Shown: positions 34,258-42,330 of the stretch, one piece after another
Position numbering within the stretch: position 1 is the first letter of the stretch
How the letters are laid out: the number at the start of each line of letters is the position of its first letter
NCBI RefSeq assembly: GCF_900543425.1
Contig: NZ_UQRQ01000021.1
Coordinates: 1 to 54,565, forward strand
Origin: an uncultured Sanguibacteroides sp.
GTDB lineage: Bacteria > Bacteroidota > Bacteroidia > Bacteroidales > Marinifilaceae
Length of the DNA: 54,565 nt
Direction: 5' to 3'
Notes under the pieces: generated by a model
Database searches by the model: none
The model's input: only the letters and a program-made list of their open reading frames with translations
What the model was told of the DNA's origin: nothing
Position numbers and translations under genes: made by a program

Positions 34258-35460
34258 ATGAAATACTTTATGAAGAATAGACTCAAATACTATATATTAG
34301 CTTTTTATTTTTTAACAATAGGTTCTTATTTCAATTTTGCCTATCCTTGGTTCTCTTCTATGATATTAATAGTAATTATAATCCCTTTGTTAAAAATAAA
34401 ATATTCTTTGCGTCCAAGAAATTTATTTTTTGCTGCAGGATTATTGTTATTATACGTGATGTCTTCGATCAGTTCCGATGGCTCTTTTACTCCATTAAAA
34501 TATGCAATTGTGATTCCATTATTGCCATTAATACAGAAAGTCGAAATTTTAAGAATATATCATATGTTCAAGATATTATTCTTGTACTCTATGATTCCGT
34601 CTATTCTCGTCTTAATTCTGTATGTTTTAGGCGTACAAGAGATTCTACCCTCGTACGTAATAGATGTTGGGCGTTCTTTTATCGTTTACCCCGGAACTGT
34701 CGTTCAAGAAAAAGAACTTTTAAGAATAGGTTTTTTTACATTTTATCGAGTTTCTGGAATTTTAGGGGAACCAGGTGGAGTCGGAACAGTAGCTTGGCTT
34801 ATTTTATTGATTGAACGTTGTAATTTTAAGATATTGCGAAACAGATTGATACTTTACACGGGTTTAATCTCTTTTTCTCTGGCTTTTTATGTTCTGTTTT
34901 CTTTGACCTTTTTGTTTTTTCTTTTGTACGAGAAAAAGGAAAAGTTATTCGACAGAAAATTATTGACAGTCTTGGCTTTCCTGATTATTTTAGGAGGAAC
35001 TTCTCTTTTTGATAGCTTAATAGCGTCTCGCTTTACTAAACTTGACAAGACTGAATCGATCGAGTTACAATTGCGAGCCAGGGCAACGACTGAAGACTTT
35101 TTTAAGTTTTTTTTGCGTCAAGATTACATTTCCATTTTTTTGGGCCGTGGTAATGATGTGTCTAATGAAGAAATAGGGGGAGTAAATTTTGGGGTTACTT
35201 ATATGTCCTATTTATATTTGTATGGAGTGGCAAATGCTATTTTAATGTTTTGGTTGATATACTCTATTTTCAGAATATATCTACCTGGGAAAGAATCTTT
35301 TATTTTTTTATTATTGATATTGGCCTCATTTTATCAGCGACCTTATATTTTTAATGGTAATTATTTCTTCTTATTTTTTTGCATAGCATATAGTTCGATC
35401 AATAAATTTATCTGTTATAAACGAGTAAATATTCGTTATAGGCGTTGTGTGAGAATGTAG
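34258..35460 (+). CDS. wzy: Wzy-type O-antigen/capsule polymerase
   Basis: 400-aa protein with about ten hydrophobic segments and a large polar loop (about residues 245-300) between late membrane helices, the usual Wzy outline. No catalytic motif is conserved in this family, so the call comes from topology and neighbours (Wzx, glycosyltransferases, Wzc). It would polymerise the repeat units in the periplasm. Confidence 0.8.
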   Translation: MKYFMKNRLKYYILAFYFLTIGSYFNFAYPWFSSMILIVIIIPLLKIKYSLRPRNLFFAAGLLLLYVMSSISSDGSFTPLKYAIVIPLLPLIQKVEILRIYHMFKILFLYSMIPSILVLILYVLGVQEILPSYVIDVGRSFIVYPGTVVQEKELLRIGFFTFYRVSGILGEPGGVGTVAWLILLIERCNFKILRNRLILYTGLISFSLAFYVLFSLTFLFFLLYEKKEKLFDRKLLTVLAFLIILGGTSLFDSLIASRFTKLDKTESIELQLRARATTEDFFKFFLRQDYISIFLGRGNDVSNEEIGGVNFGVTYMSYLYLYGVANAILMFWLIYSIFRIYLPGKESFIFLLLILASFYQRPYIFNGNYFFLFFCIAYSSINKFICYKRVNIRYRRCVRM

Positions 35461-35747
35461 TTTTGATAGTAGCACGATACTACCTTAAAATAAGATAACA
35501 ACAATCTATTTAGATATATATATCTTGATATAAGATTATAGATCGCCTTGAAATATTTTTAAACCGGATAATAGGATTTTCTTCTTTCGGTTTAACGATA
35601 AAAGAAGCAATTGTCTGGGTTCGAGGAATTCGGATTAATACTAAATTATCAAAATGATTCAAATTAAATTGATAATGTAAAAATGGTAATAATGATTTAA
35701 TGCGTACTGTGTGTATTTCATGTATAATAATTAAAATAAATATGATT
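35461..35747. other. AT-rich gap before the opine dehydrogenase-like gene
   Basis: 287 bp of AT-rich sequence with no supported gene. It holds a long-loop inverted repeat, TTAAACCG (35559-35566) with CGGTTTAA (35588-35595), too loose to call a terminator. It separates the Wzx-Wzy block from the carboxyethyl-amino-acid cassette and may mark a module boundary. Confidence 0.4.
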
Positions 35748-36686
35748 ATGAAAATAGGATTTATAAAACCAAATTATCCTTATGAAAAAAGGGTGGCTGT
35801 ATTACCGGAGCACATTGTAAATTCCCCAAATGAGTTGATAATAGAACAAAATTTTGGAGAGTATCTTGATATTCAGGATGAAGCTTATTCGAAAGTGGGA
35901 GCTAAGATAGAGTCGAGAGAGCATATTTTTGCTACATGTGATATAATCTTTTGTATGAAATTAATACAAGAATCTGATTATGATAAATTAAGAGAAGGGC
36001 AGACTATTATTGGTTGGACTCATCCTACTGGTTCTGGTACTACATTTATGCAAAATCAAGCTATTCCTAAGAAATTGATTATTGTAGATTTAGATAATAT
36101 TTATCCTGCAGTTTATTATTTGGGTAAAAAATATCCTATTTCATTTATAAAACCGAATTTTATTTGGCGTAATAGTTATAATGCTGGATTATGTGCAGTA
36201 TATCATGCAGTTTTAGCTCATGGTATATTACCTGATTCTAATACTAAAGTGGCTGTATTATCTATTGGTAATGTTTCTCAGGGGGCGGTGGCTTCTATTT
36301 CAAAATTTAATACAAATACTCGTATTTTTTATCGTAAAACGATGCATTTATTTTATGAGACATTAGAAGAATATGATATTATTATAAATGGGATAGAAGT
36401 GGAAAATTCGAATGAACATATATTAACAAAGGAGCAACAGAAACGATTAAAGAAAGGATGTTATATTATAGATGCAGCAGCTGATGCTGGTAATGCTATC
36501 GAAGGGACTCATTATACGACAATCGGTAATCCTATTTATGAAGAAAATGGCTTGTATTTTTATGTAGTAAATAATGCACCTTCTATTTTGTTTAGAGAAA
36601 CTAGTCGTGCAATAAGTGAATCATTTGCAAAGGTTGTATATAATGCCGATATCCGGACGTTTTTAGATTTAATTCGAAATGAATAA
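35748..36686 (+). CDS. ceo: N5-(carboxyethyl)ornithine synthase-like opine dehydrogenase
   Basis: 312-aa protein of the alanine dehydrogenase/PNT superfamily. It matches the remembered pattern of Lactococcus N5-(L-1-carboxyethyl)-L-ornithine synthase at many blocks: MKIGFIKPNYPYEKRVAVLP, GWTHPTGSG, VDLDNIYPAVYY, the NAD(P) motif SIGNVSQGAVASISK, IINGIEVEN, IDAAADAGNAIEGTHYTT and YVVNNAPSILFR. That enzyme reductively joins pyruvate to an amino acid side-chain amine. The ATG at 35748 gives the family N-terminus; the upstream ATG at 35700 adds 16 unrelated residues. It is followed after 3 bp by an ATP-grasp gene. The amino-acid substrate (ornithine, lysine or other) is unknown. Confidence 0.87.
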   Translation: MKIGFIKPNYPYEKRVAVLPEHIVNSPNELIIEQNFGEYLDIQDEAYSKVGAKIESREHIFATCDIIFCMKLIQESDYDKLREGQTIIGWTHPTGSGTTFMQNQAIPKKLIIVDLDNIYPAVYYLGKKYPISFIKPNFIWRNSYNAGLCAVYHAVLAHGILPDSNTKVAVLSIGNVSQGAVASISKFNTNTRIFYRKTMHLFYETLEEYDIIINGIEVENSNEHILTKEQQKRLKKGCYIIDAAADAGNAIEGTHYTTIGNPIYEENGLYFYVVNNAPSILFRETSRAISESFAKVVYNADIRTFLDLIRNE

Positions 36687-36689
36687 TAA

Positions 36690-37718
36690 ATGAAATTAGG
36701 TATATTAAAAAGCTTTAAAGAACTGGCTCCGCTAGTTGATAGTTATCGTGATGCATGCGAATATTTGAAGGTGGATTATGTTATACTGGATTTATTTGCT
36801 GATGGATGGATTGAGAAAATTAGGCAATCAGGTGTAGATGGAGTATTGGTAAGGGTGAAAGGTAATATTCAAGAGCATAAGAGTTGTTTTGATGAACGAT
36901 TGAGTATTATCGAAGAAGACTTGGGTATACCTACTTATCCTTCGAGAAAAGAACTATTTTTGTATGAAAATAAGCGGATGTATGCTTATTTTCTGGATAC
37001 TTATAAATATCCTCATCCTCAGACATATGTTTTTTATAATAAAAAACAGGCATTGGAATTTGTTGAAAATACAAAATACCCGATTGTTTTTAAAACGAAT
37101 GGAGGTGCAAGTGGTAGTGGTGTCGAGATTGTTACAAGAAAAAGCCATGCCAGAAGAAATGTTCAAAAAATTTTTGGACGAATAGAACCAAGGCTTACTT
37201 TCGGCAAGGTATTCTGGACAAAATATAAAAGCATTATTCCTATTCCAAAGTTAGGGATGATACAAAAACATTATGCTATTATTCAAGAATATATCCCAAT
37301 AAAATGGGAGTGGCGTATCATTAAAATCGGAGAATCCTATTTTGGGCATCAAAAGTTATTAAAAGGTCAATTTGCTAGTGGTTCTGGTCGTGTCGGATGG
37401 GTGGAGCCTCCTAAAGAACTATTGTTCTTAATTAAAAATATTTGCGAAAAACACCAATTTGATTCTATGGCAATGGATGTTTTGGAGTCGAAAGATGGGG
37501 AGTTCTATATCAATGAGTTACAATCTCTTTTTGGTAGTTTTTTACCTTATCAGATGAGGATTGATGATATTCCCGGTCGGTTTATATTTAAAGAGAACGA
37601 CTTTGTTTTTGAAGAGGGGGAGTTTAATATGATTAATAGCAATGTATTAAGAGTCTCTGATTTTATGAAAAAAATTAATGACGGTTATTATAGGAGAAAA
37701 GATGGGAAACAAGCTTAA
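36690..37718 (+). CDS. ATP-grasp ligase
   Basis: 342-aa protein with ATP-grasp features: a pre-ATP-grasp N-terminal domain, the glycine-rich lid VFKTNGGASGSGVEIVTRK at about residues 132-150, IIQEYIPIKWEWRIIKIG, and the metal-binding end MAMDVLESKDGEFYINELQ. ATP-grasp ligases join a carboxylate to an amine through an acyl phosphate. Between an opine-type dehydrogenase and a CapA gene, it is a candidate for coupling a carboxyethyl-amino acid to a sugar acid or another amino acid. It overlaps the next gene by 17 bp. Confidence 0.85.
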   Translation: MKLGILKSFKELAPLVDSYRDACEYLKVDYVILDLFADGWIEKIRQSGVDGVLVRVKGNIQEHKSCFDERLSIIEEDLGIPTYPSRKELFLYENKRMYAYFLDTYKYPHPQTYVFYNKKQALEFVENTKYPIVFKTNGGASGSGVEIVTRKSHARRNVQKIFGRIEPRLTFGKVFWTKYKSIIPIPKLGMIQKHYAIIQEYIPIKWEWRIIKIGESYFGHQKLLKGQFASGSGRVGWVEPPKELLFLIKNICEKHQFDSMAMDVLESKDGEFYINELQSLFGSFLPYQMRIDDIPGRFIFKENDFVFEEGEFNMINSNVLRVSDFMKKINDGYYRRKDGKQA

Positions 37719-38763
37719 AATTAATTTTTTAGGAGATACGGCTTTAAATGATGATTATATCCATTTGTATAATAGGGGGATAAATCCGTTTTTAGTTTTT
37801 GAACCTTTATTGAAAAATAGTGTTAATATCGGAAATTTAGAATGTTTTATCAAAGGGGAAAAGGGAGAAAACTTACTGAAAAATCCACGTTTAAGCACCA
37901 GTGTAGAAACATTAGGTTTCTTGAAAAATATATATCTTAATATAGCCTGTTTAGCTAACAATCATGTGTATGATAATTTACGGGATGGTTTTGAAAAGAC
38001 AACCAACGTGTTGGATGAGTATTCAATTCGCTACTTAGGAGCATCTTTAGTCAAAGATGAAGAAGAGTTGCCCTGTATTCTTGATAAAAATGGAATTAGG
38101 ATAGCTCTTTTGAATTATGTAACTCGTGATACGAATCCTCATTTGCCTCAGGACTGTGATGTATATGTTAACTTTTTGGATTTAAATACGGCTAAAAAGG
38201 ATATTAGAAAGATTAAGTCAGAAGTTGATCACGTTGTGTTAAGTTTACATTGGGGGGGGCGATGTGAAGGAGGATTATTCCCCGATTTCGATCAACCTGC
38301 TATGGCGAGAGAATTAATTGATGCTGGAGCAGATTTAATTATTGGTCATCATTCACATACGGTGCAACCCTATGAAATATATAAGGGGAGATATATATTT
38401 TATAGTATCGGAAACTTTTGTTTTGCAAATATGTATGTGAATGGGAGATTATCTCCGTTAAGTAAAAGAGGACGAAGATGTTTTATTCCCACTTTTGTTT
38501 TTTATCAAAATAAATATGAGGTAAAATGGAATTTTTACTACAATAATACTTTTTCTTTTATTGAAAATCGAAAATATGAAAAAGCATTTCTATTTAGATC
38601 TCGGGTATTTCCTTTGATCAGAAACTATAGAATTATTTGGAAGATTTATTTCTTGTTTTATAGATATGTACGTCCTTACATTTTGTTTATTTTATCCAAT
38701 GATATTAGTTGGGCAGATAAAGCAACAAGAGGGTTTCGTATGTTAACAAGAGTATTTGTTTAA
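37702..38763 (+). CDS. CapA family (poly-gamma-glutamate capsule-type) metallophosphatase-fold protein
   Basis: 354-aa CapA/PgsA homologue with INFLGDTALND, GNLECFI, CLANNHVYD, LSLHWGG, the long block IDAGADLIIGHHSHTVQPYE and YSIGNFCF. These are the calcineurin-like CapA signatures. No signal peptide is evident, unlike Bacillus PgsA. I chose the ATG at 37702 preceded by AGGAG, not the ATG at 37678. CapA proteins act with amide ligases in poly-gamma-glutamate systems, which strengthens the idea of peptide-like chemistry with the ATP-grasp neighbour. Exact role unknown. Confidence 0.85.
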   Translation: MGNKLKINFLGDTALNDDYIHLYNRGINPFLVFEPLLKNSVNIGNLECFIKGEKGENLLKNPRLSTSVETLGFLKNIYLNIACLANNHVYDNLRDGFEKTTNVLDEYSIRYLGASLVKDEEELPCILDKNGIRIALLNYVTRDTNPHLPQDCDVYVNFLDLNTAKKDIRKIKSEVDHVVLSLHWGGRCEGGLFPDFDQPAMARELIDAGADLIIGHHSHTVQPYEIYKGRYIFYSIGNFCFANMYVNGRLSPLSKRGRRCFIPTFVFYQNKYEVKWNFYYNNTFSFIENRKYEKAFLFRSRVFPLIRNYRIIWKIYFLFYRYVRPYILFILSNDISWADKATRGFRMLTRVFV

Positions 38764-38809
38764 ACTTTCAGTATAATAGTTTTAGTGTATATCTTTTAAT
38801 TGCACATAA

Positions 38810-39745
38810 ATGAGAGTGTTATTTGTTTGTAGCGGGAATACAAAAGAGGGGATAAGTCCAATTATTAAAAATCAAGCAAATTCTTTGGAAAAAGAAGGAT
38901 GTAAAATAGAGTATTATACAATTAAAGGAAAAGGATTGTGGGGATATCTAAAGAATGTTTTACCTCTTAGGAGATTTTTTAAACAAAATGACGTTGATAT
39001 AGTACATGCTCATTATTCATTATCTGCTTTTGCAGCCAGTCTTGCTGGTGCGAAACCGTTGATTGTTTCGTTGATGGGGAGTGATGTTCAGGCGGGATAT
39101 TGCTATAAATTCATTATTCGGATATTTGCCTTTTTGTTTTCTTGGAAAGTAATAATAGTCAAATCGGAAGATATGAAGGAAATGTTGGGCGTAAGAAGGG
39201 CTTTAGTCATTCCTAATGGAGTAGATCTGGAGCGTTTTAAACCTTTAGATAAAATTGAATGTCAAAAAAGATTAGGATGGAATATTAATAAGAAGCATCT
39301 ACTTTTTGCCGCAAATCCTGGACGGTATGAAAAAAATTACTCTTTGGTTGAGAGTGCAATTGATATAATTAATGATGCTAATATACAGATACATTTTTTA
39401 AAGAATATCCCTAATGCAGAAACTCCTTTTTGGTATAACGCTGCTGATGTAGTAATATTAACAAGTTTGTGGGAAGGTAGTCCTAATGCGATAAAAGAAG
39501 CTATGGCCTGTTGTCGTCCGATTGTTGTAACAAAGGTTGGAGATGTTGAATGGTTATTGGAGAAAGAGAATGGTTGTTTTTTAATAGATTTTGATATTAG
39601 TATTTGTACTCGGCAAATAAATGAGGCAATTGCATTTTCTCAAAAAAATGGTAAAACTAATGGACGGAGGAGGATAAACATGTTGGGACTAGATAGTAAA
39701 AGTGTTGCTGAAGAAATAGAATGTATATATAAATCTATGTTATGA
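38810..39745 (+). CDS. Glycosyltransferase family 4
   Basis: 311-aa GT-B enzyme, shorter than the usual 350-400 aa. Typical elements are DIVHAHYSLSAFAASLAG, VIPNGVDLERFKP, and ADVVILTSLWEGSPNAIKEAMACCRPIVVT near residues 222-251 containing the conserved E-x7-E. Predicted to act in the cytoplasm on the lipid-linked repeat unit. Overlaps the following gene by 4 bp (ATGA). Confidence 0.9.
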   Translation: MRVLFVCSGNTKEGISPIIKNQANSLEKEGCKIEYYTIKGKGLWGYLKNVLPLRRFFKQNDVDIVHAHYSLSAFAASLAGAKPLIVSLMGSDVQAGYCYKFIIRIFAFLFSWKVIIVKSEDMKEMLGVRRALVIPNGVDLERFKPLDKIECQKRLGWNINKKHLLFAANPGRYEKNYSLVESAIDIINDANIQIHFLKNIPNAETPFWYNAADVVILTSLWEGSPNAIKEAMACCRPIVVTKVGDVEWLLEKENGCFLIDFDISICTRQINEAIAFSQKNGKTNGRRRINMLGLDSKSVAEEIECIYKSML

Positions 39746-40815
39746 AAATTTTAATAGATATAGGGCATCCAGCACATATCCATTATTTTAAAAATATGGT
39801 GGATGTTTTATCAAAAAAAGGGTATGAGTTTCTGTTCACGGTACGTGAACGTGACAGTACAATCGAGTTAATGAAAAACTTAGGTTATAAATATGTTAAT
39901 CGAGGAAAGGGAGGTAAAGGGTTAGTTTCTAAGTTTCTACAGGTTCCTATAATAGATTGTAAAATATTGAAGATTGCATTAAGATTTAAACCTGATTTAT
40001 TTTTATCATTCTCTTCACCCTATGCAGCTCATATTGCCACGATCTTAAGAAAACCTCATATAGCTTTAGATGATACAGAGCATGCTGTTTTAGAACATTT
40101 GTTGTACCGTCCATTTAGTCGTGTGATTTTAAGTCCTTCATGCTATAATAAAAAATTAAGTAGGAATCAAATAACTTTTAATAGTTATTTGGAATTATGT
40201 TATATGCATCCGAAATATTTTAAACCAGATGAATCGATTCTTAATAAACTTGGATTAAAAAAAGGAGAGAAATATTGTGTTTTGCGTTTTGTTTCTTGGG
40301 ATGCTAATCATGATGTTGGACAACATGGACTAAGTCTTGAAAACAAAATAGAAATGGTGAATAAATTAAGTCAATGTTGTAAAGTGTTTATCTCATCGGA
40401 GCAAAAATTGCCTGATAAATTATTAGGATATAAACTAAGTATTCATCCTTCATTATTACATAGTGTTTTAAGTTTTGCACATTTATATATTGGTGAAGGT
40501 TCCACGACTGCGTCCGAGGCCTCTGTTTTGGGTGTCCCCACGATATATGTAAATACATTACAAGTTGGTTATTGTGAAGAAGAAGAAAAGAAATATGGTT
40601 TATTATATCGTTTATTTAACATAAATGATATAGTATCTAAAGCTATGGAAATTCTTAGAGATCCGGAATCAAAAAATAAATATATAAGGCGGAAAGATCA
40701 ATTATTAGATGATAAAATTGATGCGACAGCTTTTATGATTTGGTTTATTGAAAATTGGCCTGAAAGTTATGAGGTAATGAAAGTAAATCCGGATTATCAA
40801 AATCGATTTAAATGA
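39742..40815 (+). CDS. DUF354 family protein (GT-B fold, glycosyltransferase-like)
   Basis: 357-aa protein beginning MKILIDIGHPAHIHYFKN, the signature of DUF354. Further blocks are LFLSFSSPYAAHIATILRKPHIALDDTEHA and YIGEGSTTASEASVLGVPTIYVN. The fold resembles UDP-GlcNAc 2-epimerase and other GT-B enzymes, and the family is common in polysaccharide loci, yet the reaction is not established. It overlaps both neighbours, so the trio 38810-41591 is a translational unit. Confidence 0.8.
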   Translation: MKILIDIGHPAHIHYFKNMVDVLSKKGYEFLFTVRERDSTIELMKNLGYKYVNRGKGGKGLVSKFLQVPIIDCKILKIALRFKPDLFLSFSSPYAAHIATILRKPHIALDDTEHAVLEHLLYRPFSRVILSPSCYNKKLSRNQITFNSYLELCYMHPKYFKPDESILNKLGLKKGEKYCVLRFVSWDANHDVGQHGLSLENKIEMVNKLSQCCKVFISSEQKLPDKLLGYKLSIHPSLLHSVLSFAHLYIGEGSTTASEASVLGVPTIYVNTLQVGYCEEEEKKYGLLYRLFNINDIVSKAMEILRDPESKNKYIRRKDQLLDDKIDATAFMIWFIENWPESYEVMKVNPDYQNRFK

Positions 40816-41591
40816 GGATGGATTTTACTTTAAAGATTTACAGGGAGTTACTTGTGGCTTTGAAAACTCGTTATGTTTTTCAGACCTTTGAAGATTATAT
40901 CAGAAAGCCGGAAAATAAAAAGTTGGTTGTTTTACGCCATGATGTGGATAAACATCCGAAAAGATCGTTAACTTTTGCTAAGATACAAGCTGAGTTGGGG
41001 ATTCGGGGTTCTTATTATTTTCGGGCTGTCCCGGAAAGCTGGAATGAGGGGATTATCCGGGAAATTCGGGACTTGGGACATGAAGTAGGGTTTCATTACG
41101 AAAGTTTGACCACTTGTCATGGAGATGTCGATAAAGCTTATGAGGATTTTTGCTGCAATTTAGAGCAATTGAGAAAATTAGTTCCGGTTTCTACTATTTG
41201 TATGCATGGAAGTCCTCGTTCTCCTTGGGATAGCAAGAATATTTGGAAAAAATACGATTATCGGGAATTGGGAATTGTCGGAGAACCTTATTTAGATACG
41301 GATTTTTCCAGGATGTTTTACCTGACGGATACCGGTAGACGGTGGGATGGATATAAGGTGAGTGTAAGGGATAAAATTCCTGAATTTCAAGAGCAATGGG
41401 AGCGAAAAGGATGGGTTTATCACTCTACGTCGGATATTATTCAGGCTGTAAAAGCCGGACTCTTCCCGGAACAGGGGATAATTACCAATCATCCGCAACG
41501 GTGGACGGATTCTAAATTTGTCTGGATGCAAGAATTACTTATGCAGAAATTAAAAAACCGAATAAAGAAATTTATAATCAGACAAACGTAG
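40812..41591 (+). CDS. Polysaccharide deacetylase-like protein (NodB fold)
   Basis: 259-aa protein with the metal-binding motif RHDVDKHP at about residues 34-41, RGSYYFRAVPES, HEVGFHYE and TICMHGSPRSPWDS. This is the pattern of carbohydrate esterase 4-like proteins found in capsule and O-antigen loci. It has no signal peptide, so it probably acts in the cytoplasm on a nucleotide- or lipid-linked sugar. It ends the serotype-specific block. Confidence 0.8.
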   Translation: MRMDFTLKIYRELLVALKTRYVFQTFEDYIRKPENKKLVVLRHDVDKHPKRSLTFAKIQAELGIRGSYYFRAVPESWNEGIIREIRDLGHEVGFHYESLTTCHGDVDKAYEDFCCNLEQLRKLVPVSTICMHGSPRSPWDSKNIWKKYDYRELGIVGEPYLDTDFSRMFYLTDTGRRWDGYKVSVRDKIPEFQEQWERKGWVYHSTSDIIQAVKAGLFPEQGIITNHPQRWTDSKFVWMQELLMQKLKNRIKKFIIRQT

Positions 41592-41640
41592 ACACATATT
41601 AATTGATCTGACTCCAATATTGAATAAAATGTGATTTTAT

Positions 41641-41671
41641 TTTGTTTTTATGATAAAATATTGTAATTTTA
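41641..41671 (+). promoter_or_regulatory. Predicted promoter of the 133-aa gene
   Basis: TTTG (41641-41644), 19 bp, then TAATTTTA (41664-41671), seven of eight matches to TAnnTTTG with ideal spacing. It implies a leader of about 145 nt before the gene at 41824 and separates that gene from the polysaccharide operon. The remainder of the 41592-41823 gap shows no gene. Confidence 0.55.
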
Positions 41672-41823
41672 TAGTTCATTGTTTATTTATTTTCCGCCGA
41701 TCACGGAGAAAGGAGCATAAAGATCGGTTTGTATGTAATTATTTTTAAGAAATGTGCACGATGATCTATGATGTATTTCAGGACCGTCAGTAAGAATTTA
41801 TCCTGTTTGATTTAAATTTACAA

Positions 41824-42225
41824 ATGATGTCTGAAAATTTTGATTCTATTTTTTCGCAACTCGATGAGATAGCGGAAAAGGCCGGACTTGCCATGACGGA
41901 GAGTAATAATTTAAAAATCAGTGGAGACATCGATTTTGAGATGAATCTGGATGCACAAGGGAATGGGAGTTATTCCATTAGCAAAAACGGTTGGGGAGCC
42001 ACGATCAAAGCTACTGCCACTATTTTGGCCCCGCCTAATGCCTTGTTTGACGTTTCGGTCAGAAGCTCGAAAGGCGGTGGGGGTGATTGGAGCGGGATTC
42101 CTACAGGCGGGAATGTGAGTTGTAGTTTAAAAACTTATTTCGGTAAGAACACGACGATTTCGGTACACGTTCATAGTTCTGTTCCGAACGCTCATTTTAA
42201 AGCCAGATTGCATTATTCCACATGA
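41824..42225 (+). CDS. Hypothetical protein, beta-rich, autonomous unit
   Basis: No family recognised. The 133-aa product has an acidic N-terminal helix-like part (residues 1-30) and a longer beta-rich, glycine- and serine-rich part with a KGGGGDWSG segment near residue 82 and a C-terminal HVHSS. It has no signal peptide, cysteine pairs or membrane segment. It has its own predicted promoter and its own terminator, so it is a single-gene transcription unit between the polysaccharide locus and another accessory gene. Confidence 0.65.
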   Translation: MMSENFDSIFSQLDEIAEKAGLAMTESNNLKISGDIDFEMNLDAQGNGSYSISKNGWGATIKATATILAPPNALFDVSVRSSKGGGGDWSGIPTGGNVSCSLKTYFGKNTTISVHVHSSVPNAHFKARLHYST

Positions 42226-42262
42226 TGATTTCATGATTTTAGTTTTAAGGTTTAGTAATGAT

Positions 42263-42301
42263 GGTGCTATCCGGCGTAATCTTCGGGTAGTACCGTTTTT
42301 T
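42263..42301 (+). terminator. Rho-independent terminator
   Basis: An 11-bp stem that pairs fully when G-U pairs are allowed (GGTGCTATCCG at 42263-42273 with CGGGTAGTACC at 42284-42294), a ten-base loop and six T. It begins 38 bp after the stop codon of the 133-aa gene. Confidence 0.75.
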
Positions 42302-42330
42302 ATCGATGAATACAGCTTGTTTAAGAACGA

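Noticed and set aside
35559..35595. Terminator after wzy
   Set aside because: The inverted repeat has an 8-bp stem with a 21-base loop and no T-run, too weak for a terminator.
41697..41727. Terminator after the deacetylase gene
   Set aside because: CCGATC and GATCGG are separated by 19 bases and followed by only three T.
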